A stretch of DNA of 64,000 nt from CAYMZZ01 sp964395095 (GCA_964395095.1 CAYMZZ010000012.1:62001-126000), one strand, 5' to 3'. Numbered from the stretch's first letter, positions 43,201 to 51,760 are shown. Notes: a model not told the origin generated them from the letters alone. Numbers and translations are program-made.

Positions 43201-43253
43201 AACACTATAAATAAGAAATCCCGCCAGTGGCGGGATTTCTTATTTATAGTGTT
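43201..43253. terminator. Bidirectional terminator, 25-base perfect stem
   Basis: 43201-43225 and 43229-43253 are exact inverse copies with the three-base loop AGT; the stem core is GAAATCCCGCC. It stands 31 bases past the histone-like gene and seven bases past rpsG, which converge. The A/T-rich flanks allow termination in both directions. Confidence 0.93.
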
Positions 43254-43260
43254 GGTTCTT

Positions 43261-43728
43261 TTATACACGGAAGTGAGCAAAAGCCTTGTTGGCTTCCGCC
43301 ATTCGGTGAGTATCTTCTTTCTTTTTGAAAGCCGCTCCTTCGCCTTTGCTGGCGGCTACAATTTCATTCGCCAGTTTATCGGCCATGCTGCGACCATTAC
43401 GTTCGCGGCTATAGCGGATCAGCCATTTAATGCTGAGCGATATTTTGCGGTCGGGCCTTACTTCGGTAGGGATCTGGAAGGTAGCGCCACCAATACGACG
43501 GCTGCGTACTTCCACAGCAGGCGTTACGTTGGTCAGGGCCTTTTTCCAAACCTCGTATCCATCTTCACCTGTTTGTTTGGCTACTTTATCCACGGCATCG
43601 TAGAAAATGGTGAATGCGCCACTTTTCTTTCCTTCCCACATCAGGTTGTTGACAAAACGGGTAACCAGTTTGTCGTTGAACCGGGGATCCGGTGCCAGGG
43701 GGAGTTTCTTTGCTTGTGCTTTACGCAT
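43261..43728 (-). CDS. rpsG: 30S ribosomal protein S7
   Basis: Organises the 16S rRNA head; 155 residues. Typical blocks are DPRFNDKLVTRFVNNLMWEGKKSGAFTIFYDAVD, the signature NVTPAVEVRSRRIGGATFQIPTEVRPDRK, and the C-terminal FKKKEDTHRMAEANKAFAHFR. It follows rpsL by 49 bases, and the terminator right after it cuts it off from fusA. Confidence 0.98.
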   Translation of the reverse strand: MRKAQAKKLPLAPDPRFNDKLVTRFVNNLMWEGKKSGAFTIFYDAVDKVAKQTGEDGYEVWKKALTNVTPAVEVRSRRIGGATFQIPTEVRPDRKISLSIKWLIRYSRERNGRSMADKLANEIVAASKGEGAAFKKKEDTHRMAEANKAFAHFRV

Positions 43729-43777
43729 GGTGTATTATGAATTGATCGAATGTTATGGGAATAACTGATAAGCCTGA

Positions 43778-44158
43778 TTATTTCTTCGCTTTTTCTTTCT
43801 TCGTACCGTATTTGGAACGGCTTTGCTTACGATCCTTAACGCCAGCGGTATCCAGCGAACCGCGCACGATATGGTAACGTACACCCGGCAGATCCTTCAC
43901 ACGACCACCGCGGATCAGCACAATGGAGTGCTCCTGCAGGTTGTGGCCTTCACCCGGAATATAAGCGATCACCTCCACTTTATTGGTCAAGCGCACTTTG
44001 GCTACTTTACGCAGAGCGGAGTTGGGTTTTTTGGGTGTAGTGGTGTACACGCGTGTACATACGCCACGACGCTGGGGGCACTGATCCAAAGCCCTCGATT
44101 TGCTCTTGGCCCGGATGATCTCTCTTCCTTTTCTAACTAATTGCTGAATAGTAGGCAT
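43778..44158 (-). CDS. rpsL: 30S ribosomal protein S12
   Basis: A decoding-centre protein of 126 residues. It starts MPTIQQLVRKGRE and contains TTPKKPNSALRKVAKVRLTN, where the conserved lysine linked to streptomycin sensitivity is present, and GGRVKDLPGVRYHIVRGSLDTAGVKDR. ATG at 44158 gives the family N-terminus; a longer frame upstream runs through the promoter and is not credible. Confidence 0.98.
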   Translation of the reverse strand: MPTIQQLVRKGREIIRAKSKSRALDQCPQRRGVCTRVYTTTPKKPNSALRKVAKVRLTNKVEVIAYIPGEGHNLQEHSIVLIRGGRVKDLPGVRYHIVRGSLDTAGVKDRKQSRSKYGTKKEKAKK

Positions 44159-44183
44159 TCTACGTGCTTTATTTTTGGGACGG

Positions 44184-44215
44184 CAAAGGTAAAGGCAAGG
44201 CAGGGAAATACCAAA
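44184..44215 (-). promoter_or_regulatory. Promoter of rpsL-rpsG
   Basis: Minus strand TTTG (44215-44212), exactly 20 bases, TACCTTTG (44191-44184). It is a full consensus match, 25 bases upstream of the rpsL start. Confidence 0.8.
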
Positions 44216-44270
44216 AAAACCAGCCAATTACATAAAAAAAAGCTAGCGTCGCGGCATTTAATCCTGATTA

Positions 44271-45338
44271 TTAGGGCAGTTTAAGCATCCAGCCATGGGT
44301 ATCGGCCTGCCGCCCCTCACGGATTGCGCTCAGCCATTGCTTCACTGCGGGTGAGATCTTGTACTGATCGGTATCCAGGGTCATCGACAAACCACTGTAG
44401 CTCAATTCCTTTACCGGTGCGATAACGGCTGCCGTTCCGGTTCCAAATACCTCTTCCAGTTTACCCTGCTTGTAAGCGGCCACTATTTCGTCGATATGAA
44501 TCCTTTTCTCTTCCACCTCATAACCCATTTCTTTCAGCCCGGTAATTACGCTGGATCGGGTCACACCTTCCAGTATGGTGCCTTCTTCCAGGGAGGGCGT
44601 GAGTACTTTTCCGTCTACCACAAAAAACACATTCATCATACCCACTTCCTGCAGCCATTTATGCTCAAATGCATCGGTCCACAATACCTGGTCAAATCCC
44701 TGGTGCTGCGCCAGGGTGGATGCCAGCATACCACCACCATAGTTACCCGCATTCTTCGCAAAACCTACCCCGCCGGGCGCGGCTCGGGTGTATTTTTCTT
44801 CTACCAGAATCCGCATCGGATTCACGAAATATGGGCCCGTAGGGCTCAGTATGATAAAGAATTTATAGGAGCGGGAAGGGCGAACCCCCAGGCTTTCATC
44901 GGAGGCAAACATCACCGGGCGGATATAGAGCGAATGGTCTTTTTTAGCGGGAATCCATTCTTTGTCTATCGCAATCAATTGCTTCATGCCTTCGATAAAT
45001 ATTTCCTCGGGCACTTCGGGCATATTCATGCGTGCGGCAGACTGGTTGAAGCGCTTGAAATTGTCGTAAGGGCGAAAAATAAAGGCATCGCCTTCCTCAT
45101 TACGATAGGCTTTGATTCCCTCAAAAATGGCCTGTCCATAGTGCAGGGCCGCCATGCTGGGCTGAAAGGAAATGGCCTGGTAGGGACGAATCCTCACCTG
45201 CTTCCATTCCCCATCCTGGTAATCGGCTTCCAGCATATGGTCCGTATACACTGTTCCAAAAGGAATATTTTCCAGCTTCACCGAAGGGAGCCGACTATTC
45301 TTTACCTGATCTATCGAAATTTCCATAACACCTGTCAT
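44271..45338 (-). CDS. ilvE: Branched-chain amino acid aminotransferase
   Basis: A PLP enzyme of fold type IV moving amino groups between glutamate and leucine, isoleucine or valine. It has 355 residues. The PLP lysine is in GGVGFAKNAGNYGGGM; FEHKWLQEVGMMNVFFV and the C-terminal EEVFGTGTAAVIAPV are family blocks. It is probably a single-gene unit, divergent from the gene at 45408. A run of eight T follows about 20 bases downstream, without a convincing stem. An alternative start lies four codons inside. Confidence 0.96.
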   Translation of the reverse strand: MTGVMEISIDQVKNSRLPSVKLENIPFGTVYTDHMLEADYQDGEWKQVRIRPYQAISFQPSMAALHYGQAIFEGIKAYRNEEGDAFIFRPYDNFKRFNQSAARMNMPEVPEEIFIEGMKQLIAIDKEWIPAKKDHSLYIRPVMFASDESLGVRPSRSYKFFIILSPTGPYFVNPMRILVEEKYTRAAPGGVGFAKNAGNYGGGMLASTLAQHQGFDQVLWTDAFEHKWLQEVGMMNVFFVVDGKVLTPSLEEGTILEGVTRSSVITGLKEMGYEVEEKRIHIDEIVAAYKQGKLEEVFGTGTAAVIAPVKELSYSGLSMTLDTDQYKISPAVKQWLSAIREGRQADTHGWMLKLP

Positions 45339-45407
45339 AATGATTTATTTTTGGCCCTGCAAAGAAACGAAAAATTAACTAACAGGCATTAGCATTAAGC
45401 AGAATAC

Positions 45408-45980
45408 ATGAGTTTGAATGATATACAACTTAAGCCCGGGCTGCTCGAAGGGCTTTTTGGCCGAAGCCTGGTGTTGACGGGTGAAGCGGGCGCCTCGTTG
45501 CTGCTGGAAGAGGAAAAACCGCCAAAAGAAGAAAGCCGGGCCGGCGGATCCGAAAAGGTCCCGGCCCCCGGCCTGCCCTACCTGGGCAATAATCAACGGC
45601 AGGTAACGGTGATAGTGCAGCATGCCGATTATACGCATCTGCCGGATGCGGACCTCGAACTCCTGACGGCCATGCTGAAAGCCTGTGGCATGAGTCTTAT
45701 TGATGTAGCCGTTCACAATTTTGATCCGGAAAAACGTATTGTCGCTAAAGACATTCTATCGGAATTGAAAAGCAAAACAGTATTGTTATTTGGCGTAAGT
45801 CCCGACCAGTTTGGTCTGCCTATCCAGTTTCCCCAATTCCAGGTGCAGCAGCATGCGGGCGTTACGTATTTGTACACACCCGAACTGGCCTATTTTCAGG
45901 AAGGGGATGCGGCAGAAATAAAACTTCGCAAATCGAACTTGTGGACATGCCTTCGCACGATCTTCGGAATAAAAAAATAA
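45408..45980 (+). CDS. Unrecognised protein upstream of rdgB
   Basis: A 190-residue cytoplasmic protein. A low-complexity charged stretch (EEEKPPKEESRAGGSEK) around residues 35-52 separates a short N-terminal part from an alpha/beta part (VTVIVQHADYTHLPDADLELLTAMLKACGM, then VLLFGVSPDQFGLPIQFPQF). The end, YLYTPELAYFQEGDAAEIKLRKSNLW, loosely recalls DNA polymerase III psi-type or uracil-glycosylase-like folds, but I cannot assign it. It is followed by rdgB after 18 bases, so probably in one transcript. Confidence 0.8.
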   Translation: MSLNDIQLKPGLLEGLFGRSLVLTGEAGASLLLEEEKPPKEESRAGGSEKVPAPGLPYLGNNQRQVTVIVQHADYTHLPDADLELLTAMLKACGMSLIDVAVHNFDPEKRIVAKDILSELKSKTVLLFGVSPDQFGLPIQFPQFQVQQHAGVTYLYTPELAYFQEGDAAEIKLRKSNLWTCLRTIFGIKK

Positions 45981-45998
45981 TTCAATTATCTTGTTGCC

Positions 45999-46592
45999 AT
46001 GAAGTTGATTTTTGCGACCAACAATGCGCATAAAGTGGAAGAGATTCGTCACCTGGTGGGGCAGCAGTTTCAATTGCTCACCCTGCAGGAAGCCGGTATT
46101 CACCGGGATATTCCGGAGCCGCATCCAACCCTGGAAGAAAATGCGCGGGAAAAATCGAAGGTAATCTATCAGCTCACACAAACCAATTGCTTTAGCGAGG
46201 ACACTGGCCTGGAAGTGGAAGCCCTGAATGGCGAACCCGGGGTGCGCAGTGCCCGCTATGCCGGCGAGGAAAAGTCGTTTGAAAAAAATATCGATCTGCT
46301 CCTGGAAAAGCTACAGGATAAGCCCAATCGCCGGGCGCGCTTTCGCACCGTCATCTCCCTGATCATTGCAGGCCGTGAATATCAATTTGATGGCATTTGT
46401 GAGGGAGTAATTACCCGGGAACGCCGCGGTACACAGGGATTTGGCTATGATCCTGTATTTGTGCCTGAAGGGAGTGACCGAAGTTTTGGCGAAATGAGCC
46501 TGGAAGAAAAGGAACAATTCAGTCATCGCGGCAAAGCCACGCAGAAGCTGGTCGCATTTTTGAAAGAAATGGAGCATAAATCAGTCAATTGA
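45999..46592 (+). CDS. rdgB: Non-canonical purine NTP pyrophosphatase (RdgB/HAM1)
   Basis: Hydrolyses dITP, dXTP and ITP to clean the nucleotide pool. It has 197 residues: MKLIFATNNAHKVEEIRHL at the start, then CFSEDTGLEVEALNGEPGVRSARYAG, the active-site block, and FGYDPVFVPEGSDRSFGEM and KEQFSHRGKA at the end. All family motifs are intact. Its stop overlaps the start of the sigma factor gene (TTGA). Confidence 0.97.
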   Translation: MKLIFATNNAHKVEEIRHLVGQQFQLLTLQEAGIHRDIPEPHPTLEENAREKSKVIYQLTQTNCFSEDTGLEVEALNGEPGVRSARYAGEEKSFEKNIDLLLEKLQDKPNRRARFRTVISLIIAGREYQFDGICEGVITRERRGTQGFGYDPVFVPEGSDRSFGEMSLEEKEQFSHRGKATQKLVAFLKEMEHKSVN

Positions 46593-47167
46593 GCCGCGAA
46601 AGCAACCATATCACCCCTGAAAGCGACTTAATCAATGGATGCCTGCAGGGCGACCGGCGCATGCAGGAGGAACTGTATCGTCGGTTTTCTCCACGCATGT
46701 ATGCGGTTTGCCTTCGATATGCCGGCAGCGCCGAAGAGGCGGAAGACATTTTACAGGAAGGCTTTATCAAAGTCTTCAAAAAGATGGAAAGCTACCGGGG
46801 TGATGGATCGTTTGAAGGATGGATACGCCGCATTTTTGTGAATACCGCCATTGAGCATTTCCGCCGCAAGCGCTACCTGCAACCCGTTACGGAGAAAGAA
46901 GAAAATACCCTCGAGGGTAATTATCTCTCCGTGCTGGATGAACTGGCCGAAAGGGATATACTGGCCTTGGTGCAGCAACTTTCGCCCGGATACCGAACGG
47001 TTTTCAACATGTATGTGGTGGAAGGATATACCCACAAGGAAATTGGCGATATCATGGGCATCAGTGAAGGCACCAGCAAATCGCAATTATCGAGAGCCAA
47101 AGTGATACTGCAGGAGATGGTTAAAAAATTTCTGGAAGAAAAAGAGAATAAAGGAACAACGGCATGA
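46589..47167 (+). CDS. ECF-type RNA polymerase sigma factor
   Basis: A 192-residue sigma-70 family factor with region 2 (YRRFSPRMYAVCLRYAGSAEEAEDILQEGFIKVFKKMESY) and region 4 (LSPGYRTVFNMYVVEGYTHKEIGDIMGISEGTSKSQLSRAK). The best start is TTG at 46589, which overlaps the rdgB stop; no upstream ATG is available and the next in-frame Met would lose part of region 2. It is coupled to the next gene by an ATGA overlap, the common layout of a sigma and anti-sigma pair. Confidence 0.93.
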   Translation: MSRESNHITPESDLINGCLQGDRRMQEELYRRFSPRMYAVCLRYAGSAEEAEDILQEGFIKVFKKMESYRGDGSFEGWIRRIFVNTAIEHFRRKRYLQPVTEKEENTLEGNYLSVLDELAERDILALVQQLSPGYRTVFNMYVVEGYTHKEIGDIMGISEGTSKSQLSRAKVILQEMVKKFLEEKENKGTTA

Positions 47168-47973
47168 AGAGCCTGCGCGATAAAATGAACAATTGGGAAG
47201 CTCCGCCACCCGCCCATGCATGGGAGCGGATCAGTCGCGCCCTTGATGAAAGCGAAATGGAGGCAACATATCCCGCCCGCCTCCGCTCACTGGAATTAGA
47301 AGCCCCTGAAAATGCCTGGCAGGGAATTGCCGCACAACTCGGCAGCCCGGCCGAAACCGAAAGTAAGCCGGCTGTGGTTCCCCTTCGCCGCACCCGAATG
47401 GCCTGGCTGCGCATAGCTGCCGCCGCGGCTGTTTTGTTGTTGGCCGTATGGGGTACCCGCAATTGGTGGTTACCTACCGGTGAAGCGCTGGATTCGCCAC
47501 CTGCACTGGTTGTAACACCCGCACCCAACAGCCCCAAGCCTAATAATAATTTGCCGGCACCGGGCCCTCATGTGTTTGAATCCGACAGCCTGCGAAGCGC
47601 CCTTGCTTCCACCCCAAAGAATACCCATCGTGCCGACCTGTATGCGGGCAGCGACCTTCAATATGCCGCCGCGGCCAATGCAGAATATGCGGAGGAACTG
47701 AGTAAAGCCATCTATGTATTTGAGGACCCCGCGAAGAACCGGGCTGAAAAATACGTGACCCTGCTTACTCCGGAGGGCTCCTTCATCCGCGTAAGCAAAA
47801 AATGGAGCCACCTGCTTTGCTGTATAACCGGCGAAGAGAAAAATGCCGTTTGCGACAAGCAGGTAAAAGCCTGGCAGGACCAAATGGCTTCTTCCCCCGT
47901 GACCCCCGCACCGGGCAACTTTATGGATCTGCTCGACCTGGTCAACTCCCTTAGCGAAGGCGCCAGCCTCTGA
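47164..47973 (+). CDS. Probable anti-sigma factor, single-pass membrane protein
   Basis: A 269-residue protein with an N-terminal cytoplasmic part (about 1-78, with two Trp-containing repeats APPPAHAWERISRAL and APENAWQGIAAQL), one transmembrane helix (WLRIAAAAAVLLLAVWGTRNWW, about 80-100), and a long outer part rich in Pro, Ala and Asn. The four-base overlap with the sigma gene and this topology support an anti-sigma role. No zinc-binding anti-sigma motif is visible, so the assignment rests on context. Confidence 0.7.
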   Translation: MKSLRDKMNNWEAPPPAHAWERISRALDESEMEATYPARLRSLELEAPENAWQGIAAQLGSPAETESKPAVVPLRRTRMAWLRIAAAAAVLLLAVWGTRNWWLPTGEALDSPPALVVTPAPNSPKPNNNLPAPGPHVFESDSLRSALASTPKNTHRADLYAGSDLQYAAAANAEYAEELSKAIYVFEDPAKNRAEKYVTLLTPEGSFIRVSKKWSHLLCCITGEEKNAVCDKQVKAWQDQMASSPVTPAPGNFMDLLDLVNSLSEGASL

Positions 47974-48011
47974 TTGCCTGGCAATCCTTATTTTTACCCG
48001 AAACAATCTGC

Positions 48012-48443
48012 ATGGCAAGGGTTAAGCTGGAAATGCCGGATACCTATTCGTTTCACTGCGAAATACCAATAAGAATTACGGACCTGAATTACGGGGGACA
48101 TGTCGGTAACGATATCATCCTCTCCCTGGTGCATGAGGCAAGGGTACAGTACCTGCAGCATTATGGTTATGGCGAGCTAAAACTGGCCGGCTTTGGCCTG
48201 ATCATGGCCGATGCGGCTATTGAATTTAAGCAGGAACTGTTTTACGGTCACCCGGTTCGGGTAGAAGTGCAGGCCAGCGGATTTGGCCGTCTTGGTTTTG
48301 ACCTCTATTATCGCTTTAGCCTGGCGCAGCAGCCCGATAAGGCAGTGGCACATGTGAAGACGGGCATGGTTTGTTTTGATTATTCCCAAAAAAGACCAGC
48401 AGCGCTGCCGGAAGAAGTGCGCGAAAAATTGGCAGCTTCCTGA
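48012..48443 (+). CDS. Hotdog-fold acyl-CoA thioesterase
   Basis: A 143-residue protein of the 4-hydroxybenzoyl-CoA thioesterase class. The helix and catalytic strip read ITDLNYGGHVGNDIILSLVHEARVQYL, matching the DxNxHxNN..y..e.aR pattern with the Asp kept. The rest is beta sheet (IEFKQELFYGHPVRVEVQASGF). The acyl substrate is unknown. It converges on aroE with 16 bases between. Confidence 0.9.
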   Translation: MARVKLEMPDTYSFHCEIPIRITDLNYGGHVGNDIILSLVHEARVQYLQHYGYGELKLAGFGLIMADAAIEFKQELFYGHPVRVEVQASGFGRLGFDLYYRFSLAQQPDKAVAHVKTGMVCFDYSQKRPAALPEEVREKLAAS

Positions 48444-48459
48444 TTTCCGGAAATTCATT

Positions 48460-49227
48460 CTAGTCCTGGTTCCATATCTTCCAGCTCTCTTCGGCCTGTA
48501 TTACCAGCATATCATACCCGTTCTTGGTAAAAGCGCCCTGTGCCGCTCCTTTTTGCAGGAAAAGGGTCTGGGAAGGATTATATACCAGGTCGTACAAATA
48601 GAATCGGTCATTCATCACCTCATAAGGAATAGGCACGGCTTCCGTGGTATTGGGATACATTCCCAGCGGGGTGGTATTGATGAGTAAGGGATAGCCCGCC
48701 AGCAAATCGGGGGTCACCTGTTCGTAGGAAAGGCTCTGAAAGCTGGGCTTGCGGGAAACCATCCGGTATTCGATACCCAGGAGGCTCAGCACAAATTTAA
48801 CCGCACGTGCCGCTCCCCCCGTCCCAAATACGAGGGCCTTCTGGTGATGGGGCTGCAAATGCTCCCTTAGTGATTGTTCGAAGCCGATTGCGTCGGTATT
48901 AAATCCTTTCAGTCGCCCTTCCCTAATTCGGATACAATTGCAGGCCCCAATTTGCCGGGCACGATCATCCAACTCGTGCAAATAAGCCATCACTTGCTCC
49001 TTATACGGAATGGTTACGTTGATTCCTTCCAGTGCCGGATGCTTTTCCAGCAAGGCCGGGAATTCCTCGATGGAAGCAAGGGGAAATTGTTCATAACGAC
49101 AATCCCCCCTGCCCTCTCTTTGGAATTTTTCCGTAAAATATCGTTGGCTGAAAGAATGCGACAGCGGATACCCGATCAAACCAAATATCCGCTGCGTCTT
49201 CGTGTTATATACTGTTGAATCAGTCAT
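48460..49227 (-). CDS. aroE: Shikimate dehydrogenase
   Basis: Reduces 3-dehydroshikimate to shikimate with NADPH in aromatic amino acid synthesis. It has 255 residues. IFGLIGYPLSHSFSQ binds substrate; NVTIPYKEQVMAYL holds the catalytic Lys; NTDAIGFEQSL the catalytic Asp; VFGTGGAARAVKFVL is the cofactor loop. The C-terminal block KNGYDMLVIQAEESWKIW is normal. It overlaps the upstream phosphosulfolactate synthase-like gene by eight bases. Confidence 0.96.
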   Translation of the reverse strand: MTDSTVYNTKTQRIFGLIGYPLSHSFSQRYFTEKFQREGRGDCRYEQFPLASIEEFPALLEKHPALEGINVTIPYKEQVMAYLHELDDRARQIGACNCIRIREGRLKGFNTDAIGFEQSLREHLQPHHQKALVFGTGGAARAVKFVLSLLGIEYRMVSRKPSFQSLSYEQVTPDLLAGYPLLINTTPLGMYPNTTEAVPIPYEVMNDRFYLYDLVYNPSQTLFLQKGAAQGAFTKNGYDMLVIQAEESWKIWNQD

Positions 49228-49993
49228 TTTGTTTTTTGTCCAGGTACAGGCTGAAGGTATCTCCCCTTAAACCTATACGCATGGCTTCCATGGCTATCAC
49301 TTCCGAAGGCGCGATATTGCCCAGGTTTACATTACAGCCCAGCAATTCAATAAAGTAAAGCTGCTGCGCTTTTTGTGGTGCTTCCCAAATAATCTTTTCA
49401 CCCGGTATCTGTGTCAGAATTTCCTGTACCAGACCTTCGCGCACTTCGCCCGATCCACGATAGATACCCACATTACCGGCTTCCCTGGCTTCGGCAATTA
49501 CATAAGTAGCGCCTGCTTTCAGTTCATCGCGCATCAGCTCAATCCATTTATAGGGTGGAATGATGTGCGCGGCATCCTTACTACCCACTTCGCTTAGTAC
49601 GGTTCCATACCTGGTGAGCTTTTCAATATAACCACATTTTTCGGCGTGGGGGATAGTAATGGAACCATCGCTCACTTCCATATAGGAAATGCCGTAATCC
49701 CGGCACACACTTACATAATCTTCAAATTGATTCCTGATTAAAAAAGCCTCAAAAAGCGTACCGCCAAAATAGATGGGCAGATCATAGGATCGATAGAGTT
49801 CCAGTTTCTCGCGGAGGTTGGGCGTTACATAGGAAGTGCCAAAACCAAGTTTAATAATATCTACATGAGGGTGGCAAACACTGAGAAAATTTTGGGCTTC
49901 ATTCAAACTTAGCCCCTTGTCCATCACCATCGTTATGCCAGCCACACGGGGGCGTTGGTTTCGCGCGGGCATCTGCGAAAGATTAAAATTCAT
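49220..49993 (-). CDS. Phosphosulfolactate synthase-like protein (ComA family)
   Basis: A TIM-barrel protein of 257 residues. The family reaction joins phosphoenolpyruvate and sulfite to phosphosulfolactate, known from coenzyme M synthesis in methanogens. Blocks visible are VDIIKLGFGTSYVTPNLREKLELYRSYDLPIYFGGTLFEAF, ISYMEVSDGSITIPH, and EAREAGNVGIYRGSGEVR. The product in this organism is unknown; sulfolactate or sulfonolipid-related chemistry is possible. ATG at 49993 is the only credible start. It overlaps and probably shares a transcript with aroE. Confidence 0.88.
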   Translation of the reverse strand: MNFNLSQMPARNQRPRVAGITMVMDKGLSLNEAQNFLSVCHPHVDIIKLGFGTSYVTPNLREKLELYRSYDLPIYFGGTLFEAFLIRNQFEDYVSVCRDYGISYMEVSDGSITIPHAEKCGYIEKLTRYGTVLSEVGSKDAAHIIPPYKWIELMRDELKAGATYVIAEAREAGNVGIYRGSGEVREGLVQEILTQIPGEKIIWEAPQKAQQLYFIELLGCNVNLGNIAPSEVIAMEAMRIGLRGDTFSLYLDKKQND

Positions 49994-50028
49994 GCTGTCG
50001 GTTGTTTTGCTTCTGATTAAATGTCGTT

Positions 50029-50056
50029 CCGGTTTATGCAAACCGGCGCAAAAATA
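50029..50056 (-). promoter_or_regulatory. Candidate promoter and 5' hairpin of the comA-like/aroE unit
   Basis: Minus strand TATTTTTG (50056-50049) matches TAnnTTTG. Immediately downstream, CCGGTTT and AAACCGG (50029-50035, 50040-50046) form a perfect seven-base stem with a four-base loop at what would be the transcript's 5' end. The -33 box is unclear. Confidence 0.45.
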
Positions 50057-50106
50057 GGAAAGAATCAGATTTGCCTTCCTGATTTTGAACAGGCTCCCTT
50101 GCGGGC

Positions 50107-51525
50107 TTAGCCGCGTTTCCTTTTATAGCGGGCTATCAGATCCACCACCGACTGCTCCTGCAGGCTGGCGGGATAGAGTTCCATAAATTTTTTTAGCAAT
50201 TTGGGAGCAGCCTGCAATGCGTCTTCCAGGACCAGCAACCCCTGCTTACGTGCTTTACTGGCCATCAGAATGGCGGCCTGGTAATACAGAAAAACGGGTT
50301 TTCCCTTTGTTATTTCCAGTGCCGTTTGCACATGTTGCAGGGCCTCATCATACATCCCGGCTACAAACAGGCAGCGAATCAGGCATTCCCAACCACGCAT
50401 ATGGCGCGGACGTAAATTGAGGGCGATGAGAAGACTTTCGATGGCCTCTGGCAATTGATTCATTTGCATACGACATTCACCCATCAGCAGGTGATACTCG
50501 GGTTGCATTCGATGGATACGAATGGCCATATCGAGTTGTTTGATGCAACTCTCCCATTGCCCCTCGTTGAAATAAGTACAGGCAATCTTGTAGTAAAGTT
50601 TGCTGTCTTCCTGGTTAAGGTGTGAAGCTTTTCGGTAATAGAAACGTGCCTGGGCAAAATTGCGTAAACGATCATAGCAATGACCGATGGCTTCATAAAT
50701 CACCAATTCGGGCTTTGCGAGCTCGGTCACTTTCTCCAACGCTTCTATGGCTTCCCTGTATTTGCGCAATCGAATAAAGGCATCGCCCATATTGCGATAG
50801 GCATAATCAAATTTTTCGTCGATAGCCAGCGCGTATTGATAAGCATCGATGGCTTTTTCATACAATTTCAATCCCTGGTAAGCCGCGGCCAGGTTGAACC
50901 AGGCCAGCTCGTTGTAAGGATATTCGTCGATGATCTTGAGGTGAAGGCGGATACTCTCTTCATTGCGCCCCGTAAAGTCGGTCCAGAAACAAATCTTATA
51001 GAGGGCTTCTTCATTGTTGGGGTCCAGTTCAAGTATCATCTTCAGGCAATCGAATACCTTTTCAAACTCTTCGTAATCGTCGTACACATCGCTGAGTTCA
51101 AACAATAATTCCAGTCTTTCCTCCCCTTCAAAAAGGTCAAGGGCCTCCTGCAATTGTTGTGCAGCCCGCTCCTGCATATCGAGAGCCAGGTAGGCATCGG
51201 TACGAAGGATATATATATTGATATCGCCACTGTCGAATAGCGAAGCCCGGTCCAATACTTCGAGCGCATCATTATAGCGCCGGCAGGCCAGTAATACGTC
51301 GGCTTTGCGGATGAGTAAGTTGGCAGAATAGGGGTATTGCTCCACAGCGCGGTCAGCGGCTTCCAGCGCTTTGGGTATTTCTTCCCGGTCTTCAAAGTAA
51401 AGAATGATCTTTTCAAATGCTTCTTCCTCCAAAAAGCTATTCCCCTGTCCGCGGCGCAAACGCTCGTATTGCTTAAGGAGTTCCTGTATATTATCCCGGT
51501 CTTCCCGGTAAGGGTATTCTTTCAT
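50107..51525 (-). CDS. TPR-repeat protein
   Basis: A 472-residue cytoplasmic protein made of about a dozen tetratricopeptide repeats, for instance AWFNLAAAYQGLKLYEKAIDAYQYALAIDEKFDYAYRNMGDAFIRLRKYREAIEAL and PEYHLLMGECRMQMNQLPEAIESLLIALNLRPR. There is no signal peptide and no other domain. Such proteins are scaffolds for protein-protein contacts; the partner is unknown. It lies alone, with about 280 bases to the next gene. Confidence 0.92.
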   Translation of the reverse strand: MKEYPYREDRDNIQELLKQYERLRRGQGNSFLEEEAFEKIILYFEDREEIPKALEAADRAVEQYPYSANLLIRKADVLLACRRYNDALEVLDRASLFDSGDINIYILRTDAYLALDMQERAAQQLQEALDLFEGEERLELLFELSDVYDDYEEFEKVFDCLKMILELDPNNEEALYKICFWTDFTGRNEESIRLHLKIIDEYPYNELAWFNLAAAYQGLKLYEKAIDAYQYALAIDEKFDYAYRNMGDAFIRLRKYREAIEALEKVTELAKPELVIYEAIGHCYDRLRNFAQARFYYRKASHLNQEDSKLYYKIACTYFNEGQWESCIKQLDMAIRIHRMQPEYHLLMGECRMQMNQLPEAIESLLIALNLRPRHMRGWECLIRCLFVAGMYDEALQHVQTALEITKGKPVFLYYQAAILMASKARKQGLLVLEDALQAAPKLLKKFMELYPASLQEQSVVDLIARYKRKRG

Positions 51526-51760
51526 GTTCCGGATTTTAGAATGAAAAATGGAAAGAGCTGGCTGGCAAGTGGGTCAATCGTCCGGTAATTAGTATCAACA
51601 AGTTATGGCAAAAATCGGCATATTCCTTCTATTTACTTATCCCCATCTGTGCAAAAGGAACTATTTTTTTTCAGGATATATGTAACAATTTTCCCAACCG
51701 GGCGTTAAATATGTACTAAAATTCGGGATAGACGGTATCCCTACTTTCAATAATATTTGT

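Noticed and set aside
43778..44227. A longer S12 start 69 bases upstream
   Set aside because: It would translate through the consensus promoter, and the extra residues do not belong to S12.
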